Source of the DNA: DASXMT01 sp035569695
GTDB taxonomy: Bacteria; Actinomycetota; Acidimicrobiia; Acidimicrobiales; RAAP-2
NCBI GenBank assembly: GCA_035569695.1
Contig: DATMMO010000324.1
Coordinates: forward strand, 1 to 11,295
DNA length: 11,295 nucleotides
Direction of reading: 5' to 3'
Shown here: positions 1 through 6,801 of the stretch, piece after piece
How the letters are laid out: each line of letters opens with the position of its first letter
Position numbering within the stretch: position 1 is the stretch's first letter
The notes under the pieces: generated by a model
Told to the model about the DNA's origin: nothing
The model's database searches: none
The model's input: the letters and a program-made list of their open reading frames with translations, nothing else
Position numbers and translations under genes: made by a program

Positions 1-129
1 GAGATCGTCCGCTATGCCCACGCCGACCACGGGTTCAACTGCAACGACCGCCCCTCGGTGTTCAACCCCACGGCTGCGGCCGACGCCTGGCAGCGCACCC
101 TGGCCTGGTTCGACACCCACTTGGCCTAA
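1..129 (+). CDS. Dienelactone hydrolase family protein, C-terminal end (partial)
   Basis: The window opens inside this gene: 42 codons in frame 1 run to a TAA at 127-129. The fragment has an Ala-Asp-His-Gly-Phe motif (fragment residues 8-12) followed by Asn-Cys, then an Asn-Pro-x-Ala-Ala-x-x-Ala-Trp stretch and a final Trp-Phe helix. This is the typical end of dienelactone hydrolases (carboxymethylenebutenolidases), alpha/beta hydrolases with a Cys-Asp-His triad that open cyclic enol-lactones in aromatic degradation; His10 of the fragment would be the triad histidine. The Cys and Asp lie outside the window, so activity and exact substrate cannot be judged. Many family members in actinobacteria have unknown substrates. 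The gene converges on the LCP gene with 43 bp between the stops. Confidence 0.8.
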   Translation, partial: EIVRYAHADHGFNCNDRPSVFNPTAAADAWQRTLAWFDTHLA

Positions 130-149
130 CTCGACGGCTCTGAGGCGAG

Positions 150-167
150 CGCCACCACATCGTGGCG
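150..167. terminator. Candidate bidirectional hairpin between convergent genes
   Basis: CGCCAC (150-155) and GTGGCG (162-167) form a 6-bp stem with a 6-nt loop in the 43-bp gap between the dienelactone hydrolase stop and the LCP stop. The position suits a shared terminator. There is no T-tract on either side, so intrinsic termination is not demonstrated. Confidence 0.3.
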
Positions 168-172
168 GTGGT

Positions 173-2020
173 TCAGCCCGGTAGTGGGTTGGCCACCGGG
201 GCGGTGGGCGTCGACCCCGCCGGGCACGCTCGGGGGTCCCAGGGCTGAAGCTTTTGCGTGGTCGGGGAGGGCGACGTGAACGAGGCACCTGCTCCTGTCG
301 TCGTCGTCGTGGTCGTGGTCGACGCTCCCCCGCTGCCGGTGACCGCCGTTGTCGGCGTCGAACTGGTGGGGGGAGCATTGACTGCGAATTGGGTGCCGGT
401 CACCACCGTGACCTTGGCTCCGTCGAGCATCTGGGTCGCGTCGTAGCCCAGGATGACCTGGCCGGTCATGGAGCGGGCCACCTTCTCCGCCGCAGCCTCG
501 ACGGCGGGCGACCGAGAGCCGTAATAGACGACGGTCTCGGCGAAGGGCGCGACCGGTGTGGCATCTCCCAGGCCGACCATCTTGAACCCAAGGGCGCCGA
601 GGGCGGCCGAGGTGTCCGTGGCCTGATTGGTGACGCCACTGCCGTTCACCACCGACACGGTCACCGACGAGGCCGGCGGTAGCGGTTTGCCGGTCATGGA
701 GTCGGTGGTGGCACCGATGCCCAGTACCTGGTCGATGGCGGACTGGCCGTCGGCCTCCACCGGGAATTCGACGTCGCCGTAGCCGGCGATGCTCCCCTTG
801 TAGTGGTAGTTGCCGAACGTGGCCACGGCCACGGGCAGGGTGAGCTGGGGAACCGAGTTGATGCTGACGGAGTGGAACGTGGTGACCAGGTTGACCATGT
901 CGCTGACCGGCCACGACTGATCGAAGGTGAGGTCGCCCTTGACCGAGTTGATCAGGTTGAGGTCGGTGATGGGGTTGCCCAGTCCCTGCTTGGACACCGC
1001 GGTGGCCAACACCCGGAGGAATTCGTGGTCGCGGCGGATCCGGGCCAGGTCGCTCTGGTTCTCGGCCGTCCAGTAATAGGGGTCGGACCCGTCCCCCGGC
1101 GCCTTGTAGCGAAGCTCTCTCGCCCTGACCACCTGGAGCGCCTGGGTGCCGTTCAGGTGCACGCACGTCGCCGCCTGCACGTTCAGCCCCGAGCTCCCGG
1201 TGCCGTTGGGCGGTGGGGCTCCGCCCCAGTCGAAGACCGACAGGGGAAAGGACATGTTGATCCCACCCAGGGCATCCACGATGTTGGCAAACTGGTCGAA
1301 GTTGAGGGAGACGGCACGCTGGATGGGGATCCCGAAGTCCTCCTCGATGGCCGCCACCACTTGGCTGATGCCCTCGAAGAGCCCGGCGTCGATCTTGTTG
1401 GCGCCGTCGCTCCGGGCGTTGGGGATGAACAGATCCCGAGGGATGGACAGCAGGGCCAGTCGATGATGGGCCGGGTCGGCATGGAGGATCATGATCACGT
1501 CGCTGTTGACTCCGTTCACCGCTGGCGAGTTGGCCGATCCCTGGCACAGCCCATAGTTCGGGTTCTGCACCTTCAGGGCACAGCGCGACGTCGAACCGAC
1601 CATGAGGATGTTCTCCGATCCCGCTTCGGCCCCCGTGGTCAGGGCCCCGTGCAACCCCTTCACCTCCTCCCGATGCAGATCGTGGGCCAGGTAATAGACA
1701 TACCCAGCACCGCCCCCGACCAGCACGACCAAGACGGCCAGACCGATGAGCACCCCGCGCTTGACCCGGCGACGGCGACGGGTCGTGGCCGCGGTGCCAC
1801 GGGGGCCGGCCCGACCGCCTCGGGGCCGATGCATCTCCTCGGCCAGGGCCATCAGCCCCGCTTCGTTGGCCACCCTCCGCTGGTTGTCCCCGTCAGCGCC
1901 AGCGCCGGGTCCCGGTGCAGTTCGGCCGACCGCTTCCATTCCGTTCCCTGTCGACGGCGGGCGGCGCGGTGCCCCTGGTGGGCCGCCGGCGGCGCGCCCG
2001 TTTCCGCCCCGTTCGGTCAT
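173..2020 (-). CDS. LytR-CpsA-Psr (LCP) family cell-envelope protein with LytR_C domain
   Basis: This is a 615-residue membrane-anchored LCP protein. LCP enzymes transfer undecaprenyl-phosphate-linked glycopolymers (in actinobacteria arabinogalactan or teichoic-acid-like polymers) onto peptidoglycan outside the membrane. A cytoplasmic Pro/Gly/Arg-rich region (1-86) ends in an Arg run and is followed by one membrane helix (about 89-111). The LCP domain (about 136-345) shows the SDVIMIL strand, a SIPRD motif (192-196), an NKID motif (208-211), the hydrophobic VDALGGI turn and the Arg-rich LARIRRDHEFLR helix (325-336). A LytR_C domain follows (about 451-545), then a Pro/Ser/Thr-rich tail with eight consecutive Thr. 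The ATG at 2020 has no Shine-Dalgarno but a TACGGT box 8 nt upstream, consistent with leaderless start. The ATG at 1939 (Met28), preceded by AGGGA, is the main alternative. Cysteines at 147, 159, 286 and 599 on the outer side could form disulfides. The polymer substrate cannot be inferred. Confidence 0.93.
   Translation of the reverse strand: MTERGGNGRAAGGPPGAPRRPPSTGNGMEAVGRTAPGPGAGADGDNQRRVANEAGLMALAEEMHRPRGGRAGPRGTAATTRRRRRVKRGVLIGLAVLVVLVGGGAGYVYYLAHDLHREEVKGLHGALTTGAEAGSENILMVGSTSRCALKVQNPNYGLCQGSANSPAVNGVNSDVIMILHADPAHHRLALLSIPRDLFIPNARSDGANKIDAGLFEGISQVVAAIEEDFGIPIQRAVSLNFDQFANIVDALGGINMSFPLSVFDWGGAPPPNGTGSSGLNVQAATCVHLNGTQALQVVRARELRYKAPGDGSDPYYWTAENQSDLARIRRDHEFLRVLATAVSKQGLGNPITDLNLINSVKGDLTFDQSWPVSDMVNLVTTFHSVSINSVPQLTLPVAVATFGNYHYKGSIAGYGDVEFPVEADGQSAIDQVLGIGATTDSMTGKPLPPASSVTVSVVNGSGVTNQATDTSAALGALGFKMVGLGDATPVAPFAETVVYYGSRSPAVEAAAEKVARSMTGQVILGYDATQMLDGAKVTVVTGTQFAVNAPPTSSTPTTAVTGSGGASTTTTTTTTGAGASFTSPSPTTQKLQPWDPRACPAGSTPTAPVANPLPG
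296..319. repeat. Trinucleotide repeat coding for an eight-Thr run
   Basis: Eight consecutive codons on the minus strand (ACC ACG ACC ACG ACG ACG ACG ACA) encode Thr568-575 of the LCP protein; on the + strand this appears as a GTC/GTG repeat. It lies in the low-complexity extracellular tail. Such tracts can change length by slippage in whole codons without breaking the frame. Confidence 0.75.
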
Positions 2021-2028
2021 GGACGATC

Positions 2029-2034
2029 ACCGTA
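2029..2034 (-). promoter_or_regulatory. Candidate -10 box for a leaderless LCP transcript
   Basis: TACGGT on the minus strand fits the actinobacterial TANNNT -10 consensus and ends 8 nt before the ATG at 2020. Transcription would start at or next to the start codon. No convincing -35 is visible. TANNNT is a loose motif, so the support is the spacing and the absence of a Shine-Dalgarno. Confidence 0.4.
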
Positions 2035-2129
2035 CCAATCGGACGGGTAAAACTGGCACCATTGCGGGCCAGGTCGCCACGGAGCGCGGCGGCTCCATCG
2101 AGGGCCAAGCCCCGACTCCCCACTCGCCG

Positions 2130-2135
2130 TAAAGT
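2130..2135 (+). promoter_or_regulatory. Candidate -10 box for a leaderless aldo/keto reductase transcript
   Basis: TAAAGT (TANNNT type) lies exactly 7 nt before the ATG at 2143, so the expected transcription start coincides with the A of the start codon. There is no purine-rich ribosome binding site between them. The same geometry recurs upstream of 3137 and 11112. Confidence 0.55.
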
Positions 2136-2142
2136 CGGATGC

Positions 2143-3042
2143 ATGATCGATCGTGTGGAGTTCGGGCGGACGGGCCATCGCAGTAGCCGAGTCATCTTCG
2201 GGGCGGCGGCGCTGGGCACCATGCATCAGGATCGGGCCGATCAAGTGCTCGAGTCGTTGGATGCATTCGGCGTCAACCACCTCGACACGGCGGCCGGGTA
2301 TGGCGACTCCGAGCTCCGGCTGGCCCCGTGGCTGGCGAAGCACCGGGATCGGTTCTTTCTGGCCACCAAGACCGGCGACCGGACCGCTGACTCGGCCCGG
2401 GCCAGCCTGGAACGCTCGTTGAACCGACTGGGCGTTGACCGCGTCGATCTCATCCAGCTCCACAATCTGGTTGAGGAGGACGAGTGGCAGACGGCCCACG
2501 GGCCCCATGGTGCGCTCGAAGCATTGATCCAAGCCCGTGACGAGGGCCTGACCCGGTTCATCGGGGTCACCGGCCATGGGCTGCGTATCGCGGCCATGCA
2601 CCGTCGCAGCTTGGAACGATTCGACTACGACTCGGTGCTGCTGCCGTATAACTATGCGCTGCTCGGTGACGAGGGCTACCAGCAGGCCTGCCAGGCCCTG
2701 CTGGCCACGTGCGCCGAACGGCGAGTGGCGGTGCAGACGATCAAGTCCGCCGCCCGTCGGCGGTGGGCCCCCGACGACACCTCGTCCCACTTCAGCTGGT
2801 ACGAACCCCTGCCTGAGGGACGAGCGCTGGCCCGCTCGGTGCAGTGGGTGCTGGGCGGCGGTGCGGTTGACGGTCAGCTGTTCGTCAATTCCTCCAGCGA
2901 CGCCCGGCTGTTGCCCTCGATTCTGCAGGCGGCCTCCGACGCCCCCTCCCAGCCTCGCCCGACCGAGGATCAGCTTGACTCGGACCTACGGGATGTTGGG
3001 GTGATCCCGCTGTTCGACGGCCAAGCCCTCGAGACGATCTAG
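2143..3042 (+). CDS. Aldo/keto reductase family protein
   Basis: A 299-residue NAD(P)H-dependent oxidoreductase of the aldo/keto reductase superfamily, predicted soluble and cytoplasmic. The (beta/alpha)8-barrel signature is clear: a FGAAALGT first strand (19-26), LDTAAGYGDSE carrying Asp48 and Tyr53, ATKTG with Lys76, and LIQLHN with His107, which together make the catalytic tetrad. A GVTGH strand follows (141-145), and FVNSSS (247-252) sits where other members bind the cofactor phosphate. The open frame extends further upstream, but the ATG at 2143 is preferred because it aligns with the normal family N-terminus and has TAAAGT 7 nt upstream. Upstream codons are low-complexity and overlap the divergent LCP gene. 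The loss of the usual length after about residue 255 suggests a short C-terminal loop. The substrate is unknown; the physical link to the LCP gene is only divergence. Confidence 0.9.
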   Translation: MIDRVEFGRTGHRSSRVIFGAAALGTMHQDRADQVLESLDAFGVNHLDTAAGYGDSELRLAPWLAKHRDRFFLATKTGDRTADSARASLERSLNRLGVDRVDLIQLHNLVEEDEWQTAHGPHGALEALIQARDEGLTRFIGVTGHGLRIAAMHRRSLERFDYDSVLLPYNYALLGDEGYQQACQALLATCAERRVAVQTIKSAARRRWAPDDTSSHFSWYEPLPEGRALARSVQWVLGGGAVDGQLFVNSSSDARLLPSILQAASDAPSQPRPTEDQLDSDLRDVGVIPLFDGQALETI

Positions 3043-3063
3043 CTAGTTCGACACTGGGCAGTC

Positions 3064-3082
3064 GAGGGGTCATCGGCCCCTC
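3064..3082 (+). terminator. Candidate hairpin after the aldo/keto reductase
   Basis: GAGGGG (3064-3069) and CCCCTC (3077-3082) form a 6-bp GC-rich stem with a 7-nt loop, 21 nt after the aldo/keto reductase stop. No T-run follows, so it could be a U-less terminator or a chance hairpin in GC-rich DNA. Confidence 0.35.
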
Positions 3083-3123
3083 AGCCGGCAGTTCCGAACA
3101 TGGACGCCGCGGCCGACGGGCCG

Positions 3124-3129
3124 TAGATT
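3124..3129 (+). promoter_or_regulatory. Candidate -10 box for a leaderless PH-domain operon
   Basis: TAGATT (TANNNT) ends 7 nt before the ATG at 3137, so the transcript would begin at the start codon. The intervening CGAGGAC contains GAGG, too close to the ATG for a good Shine-Dalgarno. Confidence 0.5.
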
Positions 3130-3136
3130 CGAGGAC

Positions 3137-3625
3137 ATGGTCGTTGCCTTCGCCCCACCGCCTGATCAGACGTGGACCCGTGTCTCGCCACTGCTGGCCC
3201 GCATGCGGCGAACCGTGGTCCTTTCCCTCGGGATTCCCGTCGTCGCCGGCGCCGCCGTGGGGTTGTCGTTCGCCTGGGAACCGGCCGGGCCCGTCGTCGG
3301 CCTCATCGGGGCCATTGCCCTGGTGTGGGGGTGGTTCGCCGTCGGGCGCAACTTTCGCTCGTGGGGGTACATCGAGCGGGCCGACGACATGCTGGTGACG
3401 CACGGGGCCATGTTCAAGAGACTGACGGTCGTCCCCTACGGTCGGATGCAGTTGGTCGACGTGAAGGCCGGACCCATCGCCCGCTCCTTCGGACTGGTGA
3501 GCGTCAAGCTACACACGGCTGCAGCCACCAGCGACGCGCAGGTTCGAGGGCTCACCCCTGACGAAGCGGGAGCGCTGCGCGACCGGTTGACCGCCCTGGG
3601 CGAGGCCCATGCCGCCGGCCTCTGA
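3137..3625 (+). CDS. PH-domain membrane protein, YdbS-like
   Basis: A 162-residue membrane protein with two predicted helices close to the N-terminus (about 26-46 and 51-70), followed by one bacterial PH domain (bPH_2, formerly DUF304; about 77-155). Its core runs from a GYIERADDMLVTHG strand through VVPYGRMQLVDV to SFGLVSVKLHT. This is the layout of B. subtilis YdbS, which acts with YdbT; ydbST is SigW-controlled there and has been linked to resistance to antimicrobials from other Bacillus. The stop overlaps the start of the downstream three-PH-domain gene by 17 nt, the conserved YdbS-YdbT order. The start is the ATG with TAGATT 7 nt upstream. The molecular activity of these proteins is unknown, and the resistance role is only transferred from Bacillus. 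Confidence 0.85.
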   Translation: MVVAFAPPPDQTWTRVSPLLARMRRTVVLSLGIPVVAGAAVGLSFAWEPAGPVVGLIGAIALVWGWFAVGRNFRSWGYIERADDMLVTHGAMFKRLTVVPYGRMQLVDVKAGPIARSFGLVSVKLHTAAATSDAQVRGLTPDEAGALRDRLTALGEAHAAGL

Positions 3626-4976
3626 CCGGGTGGCCGGCGACGCCTCCCCGGCCCTGCCCGAGGAGACCTTCCGGCTCCACCCGCTGACCCCGATCGCCCT
3701 GGGGGGGCGGATCCTCGGTGTCCTCATCGTCATCACCGCGCTCGGGTTCGCCGAACGATCCGGTCAGGCCAGCCCGAACTGGATCCAAGTGGCCATCTTC
3801 GGGGGCCTGGCCGCGTTGGTGGTGGTACGAGGGATCATCACCGTGGCCGTGACCAGCTACCACTTATTGGGGGGCGAGCTCCGCATCGACAGCGGACTGC
3901 TGCAGAAACAGTCCAAGCGGATCCGTCTCGATCGGGTCCAGAGCGTCGACGTCCTCGAGCCGCTCTCGGCCCGTATCTTCGGACTGGCTGAAGTGAAGGT
4001 CACGACGGCGGGGAGCGAACGGGCCGCGGTCCGACTCCGGTACCTGACCCTGCCCGTGGCCCAGTCCCTGCGGGCCGACCTGCTGGGACGATCCACCGGC
4101 GCGGGCGAAGGTGCGGTCGAGGCCCCGGAGCGCCCCCTGATCACGGTGCCCCACGGCCGCCTGGTGGGATCGGTTCTCTTGCAGATGATCTCGTGGCGCT
4201 TGCTCTTGTTGGCCCTGGGGCCGGCCCTCACCGTGATCGGCCAGCAGAACGGACACAAGGCCACCACGGGCATCGGCATCGCCATCTTCATCTGGTTCGG
4301 CGTCCTGATCCTTCACGCCATCTGGCAGCGGGTCAACTCGCTGTGGGAGTTCACGGTGACCGAGTCCCCCGATGGGCTCCGGGTGCGCCACGGACTCCTC
4401 TCCACCACCCGCCAGACGGTGCCGCCGGGCAAGGTGCAGGCCATCCTGATCCATCAACCCATGTCGTGGCGCCCCTTCGGATGGGTTCAGGTCCGGATGA
4501 ACGTGGCCGGCTATGGCCGGGCCGACTCCTCCAAGCGGAGCACGCTGATCCCGGTGACCGACAGGGCCTTCGCCGAGAGCCTGGTGGGCTGGGTGCTCGG
4601 CGGTGTCGACCTGCGCGACATCCCGCTGACCCGGCCACCGAGGCGGGCCGCCTTTCGGGCTCCGCTGTGGTGGCGGGGCGAATGGGCCGGCGCCGACGAG
4701 CGGGTGTTCATGGTCCGCCACGGCCTGTTGTCGAGGACCATCGATGTCGTTCCCCACCAGCGCACCCAGAGTCTCCGGCTCGCCGCCGGCCCCTGGCAGC
4801 GGGCCCTGGGCCTGGCCTCGGTGCATCTCGACTCCACTCCCGGACCGGTGAAGACCCGGGCCGCCCACCGGGACGCCGCCGAAGCACGCGACATGCTCGA
4901 CCGCCAGATCGATCGGGCCCGCACCGCCCGCCAGTTCGGGTCGGGGGTGGCCGTTCCGGCCCCTCAGGTGTCCTGA
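3609..4976 (+). CDS. Three-PH-domain membrane protein, YdbT-like
   Basis: A 455-residue membrane protein with four predicted helices in two pairs (about 25-47 and 57-81, then 186-210 and 221-241) and three bacterial PH (bPH_2/DUF304) domains, at about 82-160, 245-335 and 360-435. Each repeat shows the same pattern: a strand ending in a Gly-Leu-Leu turn (96-98, 262-264, 372-374), then a Val/Arg-rich strand and a hydrophobic (F/L)GLA or FGWV strand (124-127, 290-293, 400-403). This matches B. subtilis YdbT and its relatives. The ATG at 3609 overlaps the YdbS-like gene by 17 nt and is preceded by GAGG; a GTG at 3630 is a less likely alternative. The two proteins are presumably co-translated and may form a complex. 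Function is not established beyond a proposed role at the membrane surface. Confidence 0.85.
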   Translation: MPPASDRVAGDASPALPEETFRLHPLTPIALGGRILGVLIVITALGFAERSGQASPNWIQVAIFGGLAALVVVRGIITVAVTSYHLLGGELRIDSGLLQKQSKRIRLDRVQSVDVLEPLSARIFGLAEVKVTTAGSERAAVRLRYLTLPVAQSLRADLLGRSTGAGEGAVEAPERPLITVPHGRLVGSVLLQMISWRLLLLALGPALTVIGQQNGHKATTGIGIAIFIWFGVLILHAIWQRVNSLWEFTVTESPDGLRVRHGLLSTTRQTVPPGKVQAILIHQPMSWRPFGWVQVRMNVAGYGRADSSKRSTLIPVTDRAFAESLVGWVLGGVDLRDIPLTRPPRRAAFRAPLWWRGEWAGADERVFMVRHGLLSRTIDVVPHQRTQSLRLAAGPWQRALGLASVHLDSTPGPVKTRAAHRDAAEARDMLDRQIDRARTARQFGSGVAVPAPQVS

Positions 4977-5173
4977 GGTGGTCCCGACAGATACCAGGCA
5001 CCATGGCTCGGCCCCGAACGCCAATCGCTCACTGTACGTGAGGTTCTGCCGCAACCAGTGGCGTGCGACCGCGCTGCCGGCTGTTCGGGCCCAGAAAAGA
5101 TGCTCTTCCATGCGTAGCCGGGCACCGAAATGGGTAGAGCGGGATGGTGTCGATCGGAAGCACCTAGACAGAC

Positions 5174-6073
5174 ATGACGATCAGCGGGCAGGTGAGCTTC
5201 CGAACGTCGCCCCCGGCCCGGGCGCGGGCAACACCGATCCGACCGGTCGAGGGAGCCGAGACGAGCGGCTCGGGGACGGCCGGGCCCCGGTTGGAGACCA
5301 GCGACGGGGTCGAGCTGGCCACCCGGATATGGCCGGCCGCCGAGGGAGCCCGAGCGATCGTGGTCCTGGCCCACGGGCTGACCGCCAACAAGGACGAACC
5401 CCACGTGGTGTCGCTTGCCTCGGAGCTCCACGGGCAGGGCTTCGATGTCATCGCCTACGACTCTCGTGGTCACGGCCAGTCCGGGGGACAATGCACCCTG
5501 GGCGATCTCGAACGGCACGACGTCGCCGCGGTGGTGGAATGGGCCAGAACCCGAAACCGGCGCGTCGTGCTGGTCGGTGCCTCCATGGGAGCAGTGGGCG
5601 TGCTGTCCTACGCGACAACGGCCACCGACGTGATCGGCGTGGTGACGGTTTCCAGTCCGGGCGAGTGGCGGTTGCCGCTTCGCATCCGATCCATGATCAC
5701 CGCCAGCCTGGCCCGAACCCGGACCGGTCGCGAGTTCGCTCGCCGGCGTATGAACGTCCGCATTGCCCCCTGGACCGCCCCGGAGAGCCCACGGTCGCTC
5801 GTCAAGCGGATCAGCGTTCCCCTGGCCGTCGTGCACGGTCGACGAGACGCCATCATTCCCCCTGGAGCCGGCCTGGCCAGGGTGATCAGGGACGGCCCGG
5901 GTCGATCGGTTGCACTGGTGCAATCCATGGGTCACGCCTTCGATCCCATCGGCCATCGGCAGATCTGCGACGCGGTCACCTGGGCGTTGCTCCAAGACCA
6001 GTCCCTCGCCGCGGTGGAGCCCTCGCTGGCCGACGGCGACTCTCCGATCCAGCTGGAACCCCAGGGCCCGTGA
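5174..6073 (+). CDS. Alpha/beta hydrolase (serine hydrolase / lysophospholipase-like)
   Basis: A 299-residue alpha/beta-fold hydrolase. Visible motifs: LAHGLTANKD with the oxyanion-hole His67-Gly68, YDSRGHGQS (95-103), the nucleophile elbow Gly-Ala-Ser-Met-Gly with Ser137, HGRRDAIIPP with Asp225, and Gly-His-Ala-Phe-Asp with His254. The Ser-Asp-His triad is therefore complete. The lid region between strands is short, as in the monoacylglycerol lipase/esterase type (Hydrolase_4). The first 35 residues are low-complexity and may be a mis-assigned start; a GTG at 5192 is possible and neither start has a clear ribosome binding site. There is no obvious signal peptide. The preceding 197 bp (4977-5173) hold no recognisable gene, and no promoter I would defend. 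Two membrane-protein genes follow on the same strand (31-bp gap, then an overlap), suggesting one transcript. The substrate is unknown. Confidence 0.87.
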   Translation: MTISGQVSFRTSPPARARATPIRPVEGAETSGSGTAGPRLETSDGVELATRIWPAAEGARAIVVLAHGLTANKDEPHVVSLASELHGQGFDVIAYDSRGHGQSGGQCTLGDLERHDVAAVVEWARTRNRRVVLVGASMGAVGVLSYATTATDVIGVVTVSSPGEWRLPLRIRSMITASLARTRTGREFARRRMNVRIAPWTAPESPRSLVKRISVPLAVVHGRRDAIIPPGAGLARVIRDGPGRSVALVQSMGHAFDPIGHRQICDAVTWALLQDQSLAAVEPSLADGDSPIQLEPQGP

Positions 6074-6104
6074 GCTCGCCCTTGCCCAGATCATTCGCGC
6101 CGAG

Positions 6105-6596
6105 GTGAGCCAATCTCGAGGGCGGGGCCCGACCGGTGGCCGACAGCCGAAGGGTCTCGCACCCACACGGGAGGGCTCCAGGCGGTCCGTCCATCGGGCC
6201 GCTTTCTGGGTCGCCGTCGGTGCTGCTGCCCTGTACTCCTGGTTTGCCGCCCGAACCACGCCGTTCACCTTTCGGGCCAACGTGATGACGGGAATACCCC
6301 TGATCGCTGCCCTGCTGGCTGCGGTGTGGTTCGGTCACATCGCACGAGGTCATCGGAGCGAGCGCTCGGCGCCCCGGCCGACGGGTCGGAGCCTGTGGCC
6401 CTGGTGGGTGAGCCTCGGCGTGATCGGAGCATGGGAGCTGTTCTGCTATCTCCGGCTGCCCCGCTTCGACCACCCCACATTCAGCTCGCTCTACGACAGC
6501 GCCAGCCGCACCCAACCCCTCAAGGCTGCTCTGTTCTTGGGGTGGTTGGCACTGGGCTGGGCCATCGTGCGCGCCTATGGCAGAGTCCGATCTTGA
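6105..6596 (+). CDS. Four-helix membrane protein of unknown function
   Basis: The 163-residue product has an Arg/Gly-rich N-terminal tail (1-32) and four predicted membrane helices (about 33-49, 60-79, 97-115 and 140-157). Distinctive stretches are TTPFTFRANVMTG (51-63) before helix 2 and FDHPTFSSLYD (121-131) before helix 4. I recall similar uncharacterised proteins beside DUF6186 genes in other actinobacteria, but cannot name a family. The start is set at GTG 6105 because the frame upstream lies inside the hydrolase gene and reads as shadow sequence; there is no clear Shine-Dalgarno, so the start is uncertain. The stop TGA overlaps the TTG start of the next gene, implying translational coupling and a joint role. 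No catalytic residues are visible. Confidence 0.65.
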   Translation: MSQSRGRGPTGGRQPKGLAPTREGSRRSVHRAAFWVAVGAAALYSWFAARTTPFTFRANVMTGIPLIAALLAAVWFGHIARGHRSERSAPRPTGRSLWPWWVSLGVIGAWELFCYLRLPRFDHPTFSSLYDSASRTQPLKAALFLGWLALGWAIVRAYGRVRS

Positions 6597-6793
6597 CCTG
6601 GCACGACGTCTCACTCGGCGTGTGGGCATTCACGGCCCTGCTCCTGGTCGGTGTGGGGCTCACCGCCGCGCTGTCGAATGGCCGGTTGGCCACGATCGGG
6701 GACTTCGGGCGGCTACTCATGAGGAGTCGTCTGAGCGGGGCCATCGTCCTGGTGATCTGGATGTGGCTGGGATGGCATTTCTTCGCCCGGTGA
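6593..6793 (+). CDS. Small membrane protein, DUF6186-like
   Basis: A 66-residue protein with two predicted membrane helices (about 8-29 and 45-60). The C-terminal sequence WMWLGWHFFAR and the RLATIGD loop before the second helix match what I recall of the actinobacterial DUF6186 family; its function is unknown. The chosen start is a TTG at 6593 that shares a TTGA with the stop of the preceding gene, giving the natural N-terminus MTWHDVSLG. An internal GTG at 6620 would cut into the first helix. TTG is a rare start, but the stop-start overlap is typical of coupled genes. The stop lies 8 bp from the stop of the convergent GDT1 gene. A CCCGG/CCGGG stem spans the stop codon and may help end both transcripts. 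Confidence 0.7.
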   Translation: MTWHDVSLGVWAFTALLLVGVGLTAALSNGRLATIGDFGRLLMRSRLSGAIVLVIWMWLGWHFFAR

Positions 6794-6801
6794 CCCGGGG
6801 A

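Noticed and set aside
296..331. GTC repeat considered as a CRISPR-like or regulatory repeat
   Set aside because: It is a simple trinucleotide tract in frame with Thr codons of the LCP tail, with no spacer structure.
803..2050. Long + strand open frame opposite the LCP gene
   Set aside because: No recognisable motif; the minus strand carries a full LCP and LytR_C protein.
1915..2142. Upstream extension of the aldo/keto reductase frame
   Set aside because: It overlaps the start of the divergent LCP gene and encodes Arg/Pro-rich shadow sequence. The family N-terminus begins at the ATG at 2143.
3864..5111. Long minus-strand open frame opposite the YdbT-like gene
   Set aside because: It is typical of antisense open frames in GC-rich DNA: its product is Gly/Arg/His/Pro-rich without domain motifs, while the + strand encodes a clear family protein. 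The 5' part in the 4977-5111 gap looks slightly more protein-like, but I recognise nothing in it.
5165..5170. TAGACA as a -10 box for the alpha/beta hydrolase
   Set aside because: It lacks the final T of TANNNT and sits only 3 nt from the ATG, unlike the other leaderless starts here.
4964..6280. Long minus-strand open frame opposite the alpha/beta hydrolase
   Set aside because: The + strand has a complete catalytic triad in a conserved fold. The minus product is low-complexity shadow sequence.
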